Source: Marinoscillum sp. MHG1-6 (GTDB lineage: Bacteria; Bacteroidota; Bacteroidia; Cytophagales; Cyclobacteriaceae). From it: a DNA stretch of 64,000 bases. How positions within the stretch are numbered: the stretch's first letter is position 1; the number at the start of each line of letters is the position of its first letter. Under the pieces are notes generated by a model, which was not told the DNA's origin, made no database searches, and was given only the letters and a program-made list of their open reading frames with translations. Both the position numbers and the translations under genes were made by a program. This document shows positions 36,226 through 45,564 of the stretch, piece after piece. Location of the stretch: the NCBI RefSeq assembly GCF_024714475.1, contig NZ_JAMZMI010000004.1, positions 460,805 to 524,804 of the forward strand, given 5' to 3'.

Positions 36226-36903
36226 ATGGTCGATATTAAACATAACATAGACTCAATATTAAGGGAAATTGATGGTCGCAATTGCACACTGATTGCAGTC
36301 AGCAAAACCAAGCCTAATGAGCTAATTCAGGAGGCATACAATAGCGGGCAAATTCACTTCGGAGAGAACAAAGTTCAGGAGCTTGCTGGCAAGTATGAAA
36401 TTTTACCTAAGGACATCAAGTGGCACATGATTGGTCATCTTCAGCGTAACAAGGTAAAGTATATTGCTCCCTTTGTTCATTTAATCCATTCTGTTGACAG
36501 CGAGCGACTACTGAAAGCCATTGATAAAGAAGCGAGAAAGGCAGGACGTGTTATTGATTGTTTACTACAAGTTCACATCGCGGAAGAGAGCACCAAATTT
36601 GGCTTCGATGAGGAAGAATTGTTATCCCTCCTTCACTCCGATGAGTTTGCCAATCTGAAGAATATCAATATCAAGGGGCTGATGGGCATGGCTACTTTTA
36701 CAGAAGACCAAGAACAAATAAGAAGAGAGTTTTCAGGACTAAAAAAGCTTTTTGATAAGATCAAAAATGGAGTTTCAGTCGATAATATTTCCATGGATGA
36801 ATTATCAATGGGAATGAGCGGAGATTACATGATTGCCCTCGAATGCGGGTCTACCATGATACGTGTAGGAAGTTCAATATTTGGTGAGAGAAATTATGCA
36901 TAA
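36226..36903 (+). CDS. yggS: PLP homeostasis protein, YggS/PROSC family
   Basis: The 225-residue protein matches the YggS family of PLP-binding proteins: CTLIAVSKTKP with Lys27 as the PLP-binding residue, HFGENKVQEL near 47, WHMIGHLQRNK near 70 and the final SMGMSGDYMIALECGSTMIRVGSSIFG (partly quoted). The fold is the type III alanine-racemase barrel without racemase activity. It balances free PLP in the cytoplasm. A TTG two codons upstream is in frame; ATG 36226 is preferred. It overlaps the DUF423 gene by eight bases. Confidence 0.93.
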   Translation: MVDIKHNIDSILREIDGRNCTLIAVSKTKPNELIQEAYNSGQIHFGENKVQELAGKYEILPKDIKWHMIGHLQRNKVKYIAPFVHLIHSVDSERLLKAIDKEARKAGRVIDCLLQVHIAEESTKFGFDEEELLSLLHSDEFANLKNINIKGLMGMATFTEDQEQIRREFSGLKKLFDKIKNGVSVDNISMDELSMGMSGDYMIALECGSTMIRVGSSIFGERNYA

Positions 36904-37267
36904 GAAAATATTAATTACGGGAGCTACTTTTTCATTCCTGGCAATTGCCATCGGTGCTTTCGGAGCTCATGGCCTCCATTCCATATTAGTGGCTTACGAT
37001 AGGGTCGGCACGTTTGAGACTGGAGTACTGTATCACATTATGCATGCCCTGGCGATTCTTATTGTGGGGCTTACGGAAACAAAAAAGCCGAGTAACTATT
37101 TCCGTTACTCGGCCTGGATCTTTTCTATTGGTATTTTGATGTTTAGCGGTTCCCTTTACCTTCTTGCAACGCTTAATCTTCCTTTTTTAGGAATGATTAC
37201 CCCCATCGGTGGGTTGGCTTTTCTGATCGGCTGGGCAACCTACATTTTGGGATTGTTCAGGGAGTAG
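36896..37267 (+). CDS. DUF423-family inner-membrane protein
   Basis: The product of about 123 residues has four hydrophobic segments and the family motif GAFGAHGL near residue 23, followed by LYHIMHALAIL, which is typical of DUF423 (YgdD) proteins. The start ATG 36896 lies inside the end of yggS, giving an eight-base overlap and probable translational coupling. Function is unknown. Its stop codon overlaps the convergent DUF1573 gene by 11 bases. Confidence 0.85.
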   Translation: MHKKILITGATFSFLAIAIGAFGAHGLHSILVAYDRVGTFETGVLYHIMHALAILIVGLTETKKPSNYFRYSAWIFSIGILMFSGSLYLLATLNLPFLGMITPIGGLAFLIGWATYILGLFRE

Positions 37268-37712
37268 CCTCTTTCTCAGTCTCTTCAGTAGCCACTGGAG
37301 CTTTAGGAAGAACATTCGCAGTGATTTTCACCTTCTCGATGCTATTGGTAGCATTGGAATTGATCGTGATCACTTTGTTTTGCATTCCCATCTTACCAGT
37401 ACTGTTAAATCTCACTATCAAATCCGCGGACTCACCCGGGGCTAATGGGTCTCTGCTCCAATTTGGCGCTGTACACCCACAAGTGGTTCTTACACTGGCC
37501 AAAAGCAAAGGCTCAGTTCCGGTATTTTTATATTTAAAAGTATACTCTACTCTATCTCCTTGCGTAATGTCACCAAACTCGTGAAGTTTTTCTTCAAATT
37601 CAATTTTCGGTCCTGTTGCTGGTTCCTCTTTTGCTGTTTCTGTAGCGTCCTGAGATTGTGCGTAAACACCAAAACCAATAAATAGAACAAATAGTACTGG
37701 AATAATTCTCAT
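37257..37712 (-). CDS. DUF1573-family secreted protein
   Basis: The 151-residue product has a signal peptide ending VYAQ near residue 18, a short acidic/Thr-rich linker and one DUF1573 domain: KLHEFGDITQGDRVEYTF near residue 46 and LLLASVRTTCGCTAPNW near 72, with the conserved CGC motif. DUF1573 is an ASH/Ig-like beta domain common in Bacteroidota periplasmic proteins. The tail is again Glu/Thr/Pro-rich. It overlaps the DUF423 gene tail to tail. Function is unknown. Confidence 0.88.
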   Translation of the reverse strand: MRIIPVLFVLFIGFGVYAQSQDATETAKEEPATGPKIEFEEKLHEFGDITQGDRVEYTFKYKNTGTEPLLLASVRTTCGCTAPNWSRDPLAPGESADLIVRFNSTGKMGMQNKVITINSNATNSIEKVKITANVLPKAPVATEETEKEATP

Positions 37713-37772
37713 GCTTTTTAACTTTTTATTTTAGACAAATCTAACGAACTCTGCTTACATAAGTTTTAAACT

Positions 37773-38258
37773 ATGGTTCAAGATATCAATCCATTTTCGG
37801 GGTCTGTCCGTGTTCGTGTATGCGGATTACTCGAAGAGAAAGACAAAATTTTACTCTTGAAACATGAAGGCCTGGGCTCCGCCGGATACCTGTGGTCACC
37901 CCCTGGTGGTGGGGTTGAATTCGGGCAATCGATAAAAGAAACTCTGAAAAGAGAGTTTCTCGAAGAAACCAATTTAAGCATTGATATTGAACATTTTATG
38001 TTTGTTAATGAATACATTGATAGCCAGTATCATGCCATTGAGCTGTTTTTCAAAGTAAAAAAAATTAATGGCCAACTAAAGCTGGGAAAAGACCCGGAAT
38101 TGGCACCGAACAAACAGATATTAAGTGATGCTCAATTTATCAGTATTATGGATTTGCAAAAAATGGATCATACTACGATCCACAATTCTTTATTAGATTG
38201 CACCTCATCTGGGAAGCTTTTTCAAAAAAATGGCTTTTTCGCCTCTGAGAACAAATAG
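37773..38258 (+). CDS. Nudix hydrolase
   Basis: The 161-residue protein carries a Nudix box: GGGVEFGQSIKETLKREFLE plus ETNL near residues 48-71 (GxE...REFxEE pattern), and the usual N-terminal strand VRVCGLLEEKDKILLLKHE before it. The family hydrolyses nucleoside diphosphates linked to other groups in the cytoplasm; the substrate here is not apparent. It is divergent from the DUF1573 gene and leads toward the DUF3822-coaD group on the same strand. Confidence 0.85.
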   Translation: MVQDINPFSGSVRVRVCGLLEEKDKILLLKHEGLGSAGYLWSPPGGGVEFGQSIKETLKREFLEETNLSIDIEHFMFVNEYIDSQYHAIELFFKVKKINGQLKLGKDPELAPNKQILSDAQFISIMDLQKMDHTTIHNSLLDCTSSGKLFQKNGFFASENK

Positions 38259-38329
38259 CCATTATTGCCTTTCCTCAGAGATTAGAAAATCTTTATTATT
38301 GTAAAAATCTAATAACCGATAGACAACAA

Positions 38330-38923
38330 ATGAATACCACAAAGGCTCTGACAATCGTGTTTGGAATTATTGCTGCTGGTTTGGCATACTTCCTTTACAA
38401 CTCGATTAATTCAACCATAGAAGAAGGCAAAAGAATCGAAAAACTTGAAGCCAGAATAATCGAACAGCTTAAAATGATCCGAGAAGCAGAAATTGGATAT
38501 GAAGCTGTAAATAAGCAATATACAAGTGACTGGGAAAAACTGCAGGCGTTTGTGGATACCGGCACATTTTATATTACATTAAGAAAAGAATTCATTGTCA
38601 CATTAGCTTATGGTGCGGATAGTACCTACGTTGAAATTGACACGCTTGGGTCGGTCGCTGTTAAGGACTCTTTGTTCAAGAAAGAAAAGTGGCCAAGATT
38701 TGATCTGGCAACATTACCAATTGTCCCAGGAAGTGAACCTCCTGTAAAATTTGACATCTGGGCAGATAAAATTGACAAGAGCGGTGTGAAAGTGAATGTA
38801 ATTGAAGTCGTGAACCCTAAGCCGGTTGACAAAACAAGAGATCCGGAAAGTGAAATTCCTTCAAGAAGACCGCTTCGATTTGGATCAAGAACGAACGTAA
38901 CTACTGCAGGTAACTGGGAGTAA
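38330..38923 (+). CDS. Single-pass membrane protein with coiled coil, unknown function
   Basis: The 197-residue product has an N-terminal membrane segment (residues 6-24), a predicted coiled coil (about 26-70, with IEKLEARIIEQLKMIREAE) and a mixed C-terminal part ending in a basic, serine-rich tail. I recognise no named family, but proteins of this layout stand beside DUF3822 and coaD genes in many Bacteroidota, from recollection. It lies four bases before the DUF3822 gene, so co-transcription is likely. Confidence 0.6.
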   Translation: MNTTKALTIVFGIIAAGLAYFLYNSINSTIEEGKRIEKLEARIIEQLKMIREAEIGYEAVNKQYTSDWEKLQAFVDTGTFYITLRKEFIVTLAYGADSTYVEIDTLGSVAVKDSLFKKEKWPRFDLATLPIVPGSEPPVKFDIWADKIDKSGVKVNVIEVVNPKPVDKTRDPESEIPSRRPLRFGSRTNVTTAGNWE

Positions 38924-38927
38924 AATT

Positions 38928-39815
38928 TTGAGTACAGCAGTCACATCAGGATTTAAACTATTAAAAAGAGTAAAGGCTTCTTCCTTTGATTCGAAGAGCC
39001 TGCACTCTTATACTTTATGCCTGCTGATTGGCGTTAAAGACTTTCAATTTGCTGCAATAACAGGACAGAATTCCTGTCTCTATATAGAGGATTACAAATT
39101 AGAAGGACTCAAAACCATCAATGACCGGCTAACGATCATTAAGGAAATCTTTAACAAACATCCTCTTCTCCGATCTTACAAATGGGGCAATATCAAGCTC
39201 TGCTTTAAGAGTCAAAAATTCTCACTCATCCCACATAGCTTTTTTGTTCCTGAAAGAGCAGGTGATTACCTCATCCTGAATAATGAGGTTAACACTAAGG
39301 CTGAAGGCATATTTTATTACCGGCAAATTCAAACTGAGGCAGTAAATGTCTTTGCTGCCGATAAGAAGGTGATTGAGTGGGTTCGAAGTATTTATCCCGG
39401 AAAGTCTCCGCAGGTACTGCATCAGGGTAGTGTCCTTTTAGAAGGAGTGCTTAAATATGATGACCACTCTCATGAAACAATGGTATTTGGCTTCATCGAC
39501 AGGGGTTTACTCCACCTGATCGCTTCCAAAAAAGGGAAGCTTCTTTTCTACAACCAGTTCGTGGTTACTGCGAGTGACGATTATCTTAAATACATATTAA
39601 CTGTATTTAAAGAGCTTAGGCTCAACCCAAAAGAAGTCAAATTAATTCTTTGGGGCATCTTCAACCCCAATTCTGATCACATTACACTGATCAAAAAATA
39701 CGTACGGCACATCACTCTTGGTGCCAGACCTAATTTTGTAAAATTCCCTGAAGAGTTTTCAGATTTGCCTGATCACAGGTATTTCGATCTTTACAGCATC
39801 TTTCTTTGTGATTAA
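38928..39815 (+). CDS. DUF3822-family protein (TTG start)
   Basis: The 295-residue protein has the length and context of DUF3822, a Bacteroidota family with an actin-like (ASKHA) fold by inference: two halves with strands such as YTLCLLIGVKDFQFAAI and HETMVFGFIDRGLLHLI. No ATG or GTG is available near the start, so TTG 38928 is the likely initiator. Its stop codon overlaps the coaD start by one base, and coaD linkage is characteristic of this family. Function is unknown. Confidence 0.7.
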   Translation: MSTAVTSGFKLLKRVKASSFDSKSLHSYTLCLLIGVKDFQFAAITGQNSCLYIEDYKLEGLKTINDRLTIIKEIFNKHPLLRSYKWGNIKLCFKSQKFSLIPHSFFVPERAGDYLILNNEVNTKAEGIFYYRQIQTEAVNVFAADKKVIEWVRSIYPGKSPQVLHQGSVLLEGVLKYDDHSHETMVFGFIDRGLLHLIASKKGKLLFYNQFVVTASDDYLKYILTVFKELRLNPKEVKLILWGIFNPNSDHITLIKKYVRHITLGARPNFVKFPEEFSDLPDHRYFDLYSIFLCD

Positions 39816-40267
39816 TGAAAAGAATAGCTCTTTTTCCCGGATCCTTTGACCCCTTCACCAAAGGACATGAAGATATAGTATTGAGAAGCCTCAAGCTTTT
39901 TGATGAGGTCGTTGTGGCCATAGGTCACAATACCAAAAAACAGCGGTATTTTGATATTGATCTGATGCTCGATAAGATCAAATCGGCATTTAAGGATTAC
40001 CCAAATGTGAAGGTGGTTTTGTATGACGAGCTCACCGCAAAACTGGCCGAGAAATTTGATGCCTCATTTCTAGTAAGAGGACTCAGAAATACTACTGACT
40101 TTGAATACGAAAACAGCATCTCTCAGATCAACAAACACCTCAATGTTGGATTGGAAACGGTATTCCTGATTACTTCTCCAGAGCTTGCCCCTATCAGCTC
40201 AAGTATTATCAGAGAAGTGCACAAGTACGGGGAGGATGTTTCCGCATTCCTGCCTTATGATCTGTGA
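39815..40267 (+). CDS. coaD: Pantetheine-phosphate adenylyltransferase
   Basis: The 150-residue protein is a full-length CoaD: FPGSFDPFTKGHEDI with the T-x-G-H nucleotidyltransferase motif at residues 15-18, LVRGLRNTTDFEYE near 88 and APISSSIIREV near 128. It transfers AMP from ATP to 4'-phosphopantetheine, the penultimate step of coenzyme A synthesis in the cytoplasm. The start overlaps the DUF3822 stop codon by one base. Its 3' end overlaps the convergent Nudix gene by 13 bases. Confidence 0.96.
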   Translation: MKRIALFPGSFDPFTKGHEDIVLRSLKLFDEVVVAIGHNTKKQRYFDIDLMLDKIKSAFKDYPNVKVVLYDELTAKLAEKFDASFLVRGLRNTTDFEYENSISQINKHLNVGLETVFLITSPELAPISSSIIREVHKYGEDVSAFLPYDL

Positions 40268-40938
40268 ACGACCTTTAGCATCTTGTGATATTCCTGAATC
40301 ACCACTCTAATGGATCGATAGCTGTCATATAATGCAGCTCTCAACTCCGTCAAAGTCATCCATTTTGCTTCCTTGATATTTTCTTCCGCCTGGGGAGCCA
40401 TTTCTGAGTCATCAAGGCATTTCATCCAATACCAATGAGTCTTCTTTAGGATGTACTTTTTATTGGTCACATAGGTGTGCCAGGTGGTACAGATCTTCTC
40501 TATGATTTCGGCTTGCACTCCTGTCTCCTCTTCCACTTCCCTGACTGCGCATACCCGCTTTTTCTCTCCTTTGTCAATTTTCCCCTTAGGAATGTCCCAT
40601 CGCCCCTTTCTATAGATCAGGAGTGTCTTGCTGTTTTTGTCTACCACACCCCCAGCTGCTTCAATGACTTTAAACTTCGTTTTGATGTACTTGATGGCTA
40701 CATCCTTTTTGTCGCTGGCAAAGGTGATAGAATCAACATCCTTCAACTTACTATCCGTCATTAGACGAAGCAGCTCATCAATCTTATTTGGCTCGCAGTC
40801 ATTAATCAAGACATCATCAATCAAATGCTTTTTATTGATCTTTTTGCTGCCATCTATGACCTTACCGAACTTCTTTTGCTTAGAAAGATGTTCTCTATCC
40901 ACAATACTAACGGGGATATCGTTAATATATATTTTCAA
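40255..40938 (-). CDS. Nudix hydrolase with N-terminal extension
   Basis: The 227-residue protein has an N-terminal part of about 90 residues without a recognised domain, followed by a Nudix domain: EAAGGVVDKNSKTLLIYRKGRWDIPKGK near residue 93 (partly quoted) and the Nudix box KGEKKRVCAVREVEEETGV near 122. The WDIPKGK phrase is typical of Bacteroidota Nudix proteins of the AP4A/8-oxo-dGTP-like group. The role of the extension is unknown. It converges on coaD. Confidence 0.85.
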   Translation of the reverse strand: MKIYINDIPVSIVDREHLSKQKKFGKVIDGSKKINKKHLIDDVLINDCEPNKIDELLRLMTDSKLKDVDSITFASDKKDVAIKYIKTKFKVIEAAGGVVDKNSKTLLIYRKGRWDIPKGKIDKGEKKRVCAVREVEEETGVQAEIIEKICTTWHTYVTNKKYILKKTHWYWMKCLDDSEMAPQAEENIKEAKWMTLTELRAALYDSYRSIRVVIQEYHKMLKVVHRS

Positions 40939-41029
40939 AGTAGGTTAGCTTTGTTCTAGATTCAATTTCAAATATATTGGGGAGGAGTTAATTATCTGCT
41001 TTTCCCATCATTAAATAAAAATAAAATTC

Positions 41030-41698
41030 ATGTCTGTCAATAAATTCGATACGCAACTGGCAAAACAAATTGCTTCCGAATTGCTTGCCATAGAAGCCAT
41101 TAAAATAAACCTTGAAAACCCTTATACCTGGGCTTCAGGGTGGAAATCACCTATTTATTGTGATAATAGACTGAGTCTCTCCTTTCCATCCACTCGTACA
41201 TTGATAAAAGAATCACTGGCGAAATTGATTAAGGAAAAATATCCTAATGCGGAGGCCATCGCAGGAGTAGCCACCGCCGGAATTCCTCAGGGGGCGTTAG
41301 TGGCCGATTACCTTGACCTGCCGTTTATTTATATCCGGTCAAAATCAAAAGCTCATGGCCTTGAAAACCAGGTAGAGGGCTTAACAAGACCAGACCAGAA
41401 AGTAGTCATTCTTGAAGACCTGGTCTCTACGGGGGGTAGCTCGCTACAGGCTTCCGAGGCTATCCGCGCTGCACATATGGAAGTACTCGGAATGGTTTCC
41501 ATTTTCACCTATGGCTTCCCTATCTCCGTAGAAAATTTCAAATCTCACAACATTGACCTTTGGTACCTCAGCGACTACAATACGATGATTGATCTGGGAA
41601 TGGAAAACGGATCTCTTATTGAAGATCAACTGGCCACATTGAAAGCGTGGAGAACAAATCCAGCCCAATGGGGTAATGAAGTAGAAGAAACGGCTTAA
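41030..41698 (+). CDS. pyrE: Orotate phosphoribosyltransferase
   Basis: The 222-residue protein matches PyrE: TWASGWKSPIYCDNR near residue 34, GVATAGIPQGALVADYL near 79 and the PRPP-binding loop VVILEDLVSTGGSS near 125. It makes orotidine 5'-phosphate from orotate and PRPP in pyrimidine synthesis. A possible Bacteroidota-type -7 element TAGCTTTG lies at 40946-40953, about 80 bp upstream. The stop codon overlaps the convergent TIGR02757 gene by four bases. Confidence 0.95.
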   Translation: MSVNKFDTQLAKQIASELLAIEAIKINLENPYTWASGWKSPIYCDNRLSLSFPSTRTLIKESLAKLIKEKYPNAEAIAGVATAGIPQGALVADYLDLPFIYIRSKSKAHGLENQVEGLTRPDQKVVILEDLVSTGGSSLQASEAIRAAHMEVLGMVSIFTYGFPISVENFKSHNIDLWYLSDYNTMIDLGMENGSLIEDQLATLKAWRTNPAQWGNEVEETA

Positions 41699-42465
41699 AA
41701 CTTCTCTTCTATACCAAGTCCGAATAAAGCAAAATCATATTTAACTGGATCCTTAGGGTCCAGTTTTTTTAGCTCTTCAGTAAGCTCAATAGCTGTTTGC
41801 CAATCCGTTTGCTTCCGGGTGATCAACCCCAGCTTTCTGGCAACACGATCTACATGCACATCACAAGGACAAATAAGTTCTGAAGGCTTTATGCGCTTCC
41901 ATAGCCCAAAATCTACTCCTCCAACATCCTCTCTAACCATCCAACGCAAAAACATGTTGATCCGCTTACAGGCTGATTTTTTTCGGGGGTCGGGAATATG
42001 CTTATAGGTTCTTGTCGGATGGTCAGGCAATGAAAAGAAATAGGAAAAATGGTGCGAGAGGCCTCGCTCTGCGTCCCATGGTTGATAGCCCCCTTGCAAA
42101 AAGGCATCTTCCAGAGATTCATATTGAAGATAATGCCAACGAAAATAATGAATGAAGTAAAGCGCATCGGTAGCATTGTAGGTTCGGTGCTTAAACGCTA
42201 AAAAGGGCTTTAATTCCGTCTCCTTATGATTCATGATGAACTCATATGGCGCATTATCCATTAACTCAAAGAATTCACGGCATTTGTTAATAATGGTCTT
42301 TCGCTGTCCCCATGCGAGCACCGCAGCCATAAAAGCAGCAATTTCAATGTCCTGTTTATGATGAAATGAATGCGGAATACAAATGGGATCATTTTCTATA
42401 AATCCCGGAACATGGTATTGAAGGAACTTTTCATCCAAAAAGTCCTTTAACTCTTCACTCCTCAT
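41695..42465 (-). CDS. TIGR02757 (DUF2400) family protein
   Basis: The 256-residue protein has the TIGR02757 signature: PICIPHSFHHKQDIEIAAF near residue 25, VLAWGQRKTI near 48, MFLRWMVREDVGGVDFGLW near 170 and ICPCDVHVDRVARKLGL near 193. The C-terminal half resembles a helix-hairpin-helix DNA-glycosylase fold (VDRVARKLGL), but the catalytic function is unknown. It is the last gene of a minus-strand run, overlapping the LysM gene by 11 bases. Confidence 0.85.
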   Translation of the reverse strand: MRSEELKDFLDEKFLQYHVPGFIENDPICIPHSFHHKQDIEIAAFMAAVLAWGQRKTIINKCREFFELMDNAPYEFIMNHKETELKPFLAFKHRTYNATDALYFIHYFRWHYLQYESLEDAFLQGGYQPWDAERGLSHHFSYFFSLPDHPTRTYKHIPDPRKKSACKRINMFLRWMVREDVGGVDFGLWKRIKPSELICPCDVHVDRVARKLGLITRKQTDWQTAIELTEELKKLDPKDPVKYDFALFGLGIEEKF

Positions 42466-43492
42466 AATAAGAGATTTCCACTCTTGTTTGAGGGTCTATG
42501 ACCCCCAGGCGCTCAAAACATATTGGTGTAAGGCGAATGAGGGTGTTTTCGTTTAATCCGGTATCGGGGAGTTTGCCCACGATGCGAACAAATATCTTCT
42601 TGTTGTTCATCAGATTACGTACTTCAACCATCGTTCCCACCTTGAGTGTACGATGCATTGCCAGATACTTATCGGTGTCTATCACACCCTCAATGGATTT
42701 GGCTACTCCTTCCTCATAGATCTTGACAAAACCACTAACATCCTCCACCCTTCTTTTCTTGCCATAATTGGTTGTCTCAACCATTTCAGGAATCGATTGT
42801 GCCTTCTTATCCAGATTCCCTCTTATCAATAGCATTTGACCAATTGCGAGATAAGTATTGGGAAGCTCATTCCAGATGATAATACTATCGGGATGCACAT
42901 CATATTTTTTCGCTATGGTCTCCAATCTATCGCCAGTTTGCACATAATATTCTGTAAATCCCGGCTTCGATTCCTTTGCTGCGATGGATGTTGTTTCCTT
43001 CTCCTCTTTTTCTGTTTTGGTATTTGGGGAAATGTTTTTGGATCCACCCTTTTCTACAAGCAATTCCTGTCCAATATCCAGCGAGTTCCCTTTCAACTTA
43101 TTCCATGACTTTAAATCAGATACTGAGACACCATACATTTTGGATATGCTGTAGAGCGTTTCTTTTGATTTAACAATATGAGTTTTCGTTGATGATGATT
43201 TAGCAGGTTTAACCTCCGTGTTAGATTTCTCAGAAGCTAGTCTTCCGGTGGGAATCACGAGTAATTGTCCGAGCGATATGTTGTTATTTTCTATATTATT
43301 AGCACTGACTATGGCAGAAAGTACCGCTCCATATCTTTTCGAAAGAGCGTACAAGGTTTCACCCTGGTCCACCTGATGTATGATTACCTGTTCACCATTT
43401 CTGTTTTCCATACGTAGGGAATCGTAACCATACAGACTGGTAAAAAAAGTTGCGAGCAGCACTACCAAAGAGAAACTATATCTTAATTCCAT
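42455..43492 (-). CDS. LysM-repeat protein with C-terminal DPBB/RlpA-like domain
   Basis: The 345-residue protein has a signal peptide (residues 1-22), three LysM repeats (about 37-85, 105-150 and 180-225, each with a GxTLY/GDRLET...I...NN...GQ pattern), and a C-terminal domain (about 250-345) with DKYLAMHRTLKVGTMVEVRN and FVRIVGKLP, resembling the double-psi beta-barrel of RlpA-type proteins. LysM repeats bind peptidoglycan glycan strands, so it likely acts in the periplasm on the cell wall. It overlaps the genes on both sides of its operon. Confidence 0.85.
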   Translation of the reverse strand: MELRYSFSLVVLLATFFTSLYGYDSLRMENRNGEQVIIHQVDQGETLYALSKRYGAVLSAIVSANNIENNNISLGQLLVIPTGRLASEKSNTEVKPAKSSSTKTHIVKSKETLYSISKMYGVSVSDLKSWNKLKGNSLDIGQELLVEKGGSKNISPNTKTEKEEKETTSIAAKESKPGFTEYYVQTGDRLETIAKKYDVHPDSIIIWNELPNTYLAIGQMLLIRGNLDKKAQSIPEMVETTNYGKKRRVEDVSGFVKIYEEGVAKSIEGVIDTDKYLAMHRTLKVGTMVEVRNLMNNKKIFVRIVGKLPDTGLNENTLIRLTPICFERLGVIDPQTRVEISYYEE

Positions 43493-44129
43493 TAACCTGT
43501 TTTGAATCTGCGATAAAAATTAAAAAACCCGATTGGATCAAAAAACCTCCGGACGCATAGCCGTCCAATCCTGTATCCTGAACAGCCCTGAGTATTTCCT
43601 CTCCATCCTTGTTCACGAGTAAGTACCTATCAAATTTAGCACCAGAACGAAGGTAATAGCTAAAAATGATCGTAGAACCTTCCTCATAATACTCGACGCC
43701 AAGTTGGATATCTTCTTCCAAATACTCCTTACATAGCTCAAAAATCTCTGACCCCATCGGAGCAAAAACCGGAGCCATGCCCCCTGAATCTTCTGATTCA
43801 ATGAAACCATCATCGCTCTGAGTTAACCGCTGTGTCTCACAGTTATAGCTTAAATAGGTTTTCTTAGAAGGATCCTGAGGGTCACTATACTGGATTATTG
43901 CAAGGTCTCCAGATTGGATACCGTGTAAGGTAGACCACCAATCGATCACTTCAATATTTAAGTAATCGGATATTTCAAACGTTTCCAGATCGAAAACCAA
44001 AAAGGAAACTGATTGATCCTCTTCATTTCGAACCTCCAGAGCCAGTTGTCCATTCTTATGATCTGCTTTTAACTGCCAAATCTTGCCTACTATATCAAAA
44101 GAAAAATCGAAACTGAGATGGTGCTCCAA
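43476..44129 (-). CDS. Beta-rich soluble protein of unknown function (possibly DUF4905)
   Basis: The 217-residue product lacks a signal peptide and is made of short strands: FLVFDLETFEIS, TYLSYNCETQRLT and GVEYYEEGSTIIFSYY. The pattern resembles a small beta-propeller fragment or the Bacteroidota family DUF4905, which I suggest only from memory. It heads the three-gene run with the LysM and TIGR02757 genes and overlaps the LysM gene by 17 bases, so co-translation is likely. Confidence 0.5.
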   Translation of the reverse strand: MEHHLSFDFSFDIVGKIWQLKADHKNGQLALEVRNEEDQSVSFLVFDLETFEISDYLNIEVIDWWSTLHGIQSGDLAIIQYSDPQDPSKKTYLSYNCETQRLTQSDDGFIESEDSGGMAPVFAPMGSEIFELCKEYLEEDIQLGVEYYEEGSTIIFSYYLRSGAKFDRYLLVNKDGEEILRAVQDTGLDGYASGGFLIQSGFLIFIADSKQVNGIKI

Positions 44130-44216
44130 CTGATTTAGGTAATTTTATCCGAGTGCACCCCAAAGGTATAAAGAGTGCCACGGCTTAGCTTGTTTTTACC
44201 AATGCAATCTTAAATC

Positions 44217-45557
44217 ATGATCCAAAAAATCGTTGTTCTGTTCTTATTGACATGGAGTTTCTTAGCCCACGCGGAAGACGAACCCCAAACAAAAGTATTA
44301 TTACTTCAAATACAGGATAATATTGACCCCAGAACCAACCGATACTCTGAACTGGGACTTGAAAGAGCCAATGAAATCAATGCCGACATCGTTATTCTTG
44401 AGTTGGACACCTACGGAGGTGCGCTGAATGATGCCGATGAAATACGTACTCGTATTCTGAACTTCGAAAAACCTATATATGCCTTCATCAATAAAGATGC
44501 GGCTTCAGCGGGCGCTTTGATCTCAATTGCCTGTGATAGTATTTACATGGCAAAAGGCTCTTCCATTGGCGCGGCTACAGTAGTCACCCAGGATGGTTCC
44601 GCAGCGCCGGACAAATACCAGTCTTACATGCGTTCTATCATGCGTTCGACTGCTGAAGCAACAGGTAGAAATCCTGCCATTGCTGAAGCCATGGTAGATG
44701 AAGACATTAATCTCGACTCTATAGCCACCCAGGGCAAAGTGGTGACCTTTTCCGTTTCAGAGGCCATCAAATGGGGGTTTTGTGAAGCGCAATTAGATCG
44801 GGTTGAAGATATTATGTCCAGAATAGGCATTGAGAATTATGAAATCATCACCTATGAGCCCAGCGCTACTAACAAGGTCATCTCTTTATTCCTTAATCCA
44901 TTTATTAGTGGTATCCTGATCATGATCATTATTGGTGGTATCTATTTCGAGTTACAAACGCCAGGGGTAGGCTTCCCAATACTGGCTTCTATAATAGCCA
45001 TGATTTTATACTTCACTCCATATTACTTAAATGGCCTGGCTGAAAACTGGGAATTGGTCGCATTCGCTTTGGGAATTGTACTCATTGGGCTGGAAGTATT
45101 TGTAATCCCTGGATTTGGCATTGCCGGCATATCAGGAATCATACTCACACTTGGATCATTGATTCTTTCCATGCTCAATAATCAACAGTTCGATTTCCAA
45201 TTTGTCAATTTGGATGAGGTCTTCGTAGCCATAGTGACTACCCTACTCGCCTTATTGGGTTCTGTCATTGTCATGGCTTTTGGAGGAGTTCGTCTTACCA
45301 ACTCTAAAGTTTTCCAGAAAATTGCGCTGGCAGATACACAGGAAACAAGTCAGGGATATTCTTCAAGCTTTTATAAGGGAAAGTCCATGGTAGGTAAATC
45401 AGGCAAAGCTTATACCATTCTAAGGCCGAGTGGCCGCATTGAAATTGAGGGGGAATTATATGATGCCTTTACACGAGGAGAATATATCGAAGAAGGACAG
45501 GAGATCGTGGTGATTTCAGACGAAGGCACCTCATTGAAAGTAAAAAAAGCAAACTAA
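44217..45557 (+). CDS. NfeD-type membrane serine protease
   Basis: The 446-residue protein has a signal peptide (about 19 residues), a ClpP-like serine-protease domain with DTYGG near residue 65, DAASAGALIS with probable catalytic Ser97, and GSSIGAA near 117, then four to five membrane segments (about 225-360) and a C-terminal NfeD OB-fold domain (about 385-446) with GKSGKAYTILRPSGRIEIEGELYDA (partly quoted). This is the long form of the NfeD family, which works with SPFH/stomatin proteins. No stomatin-like gene follows; a small membrane protein gene does. Confidence 0.9.
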   Translation: MIQKIVVLFLLTWSFLAHAEDEPQTKVLLLQIQDNIDPRTNRYSELGLERANEINADIVILELDTYGGALNDADEIRTRILNFEKPIYAFINKDAASAGALISIACDSIYMAKGSSIGAATVVTQDGSAAPDKYQSYMRSIMRSTAEATGRNPAIAEAMVDEDINLDSIATQGKVVTFSVSEAIKWGFCEAQLDRVEDIMSRIGIENYEIITYEPSATNKVISLFLNPFISGILIMIIIGGIYFELQTPGVGFPILASIIAMILYFTPYYLNGLAENWELVAFALGIVLIGLEVFVIPGFGIAGISGIILTLGSLILSMLNNQQFDFQFVNLDEVFVAIVTTLLALLGSVIVMAFGGVRLTNSKVFQKIALADTQETSQGYSSSFYKGKSMVGKSGKAYTILRPSGRIEIEGELYDAFTRGEYIEEGQEIVVISDEGTSLKVKKAN

Positions 45558-45564
45558 TTATTAG

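Noticed and set aside
40628..40948. Plus-strand frame of 106 codons over the second Nudix gene
   Set aside because: Antisense to a gene with a full Nudix box on the minus strand.
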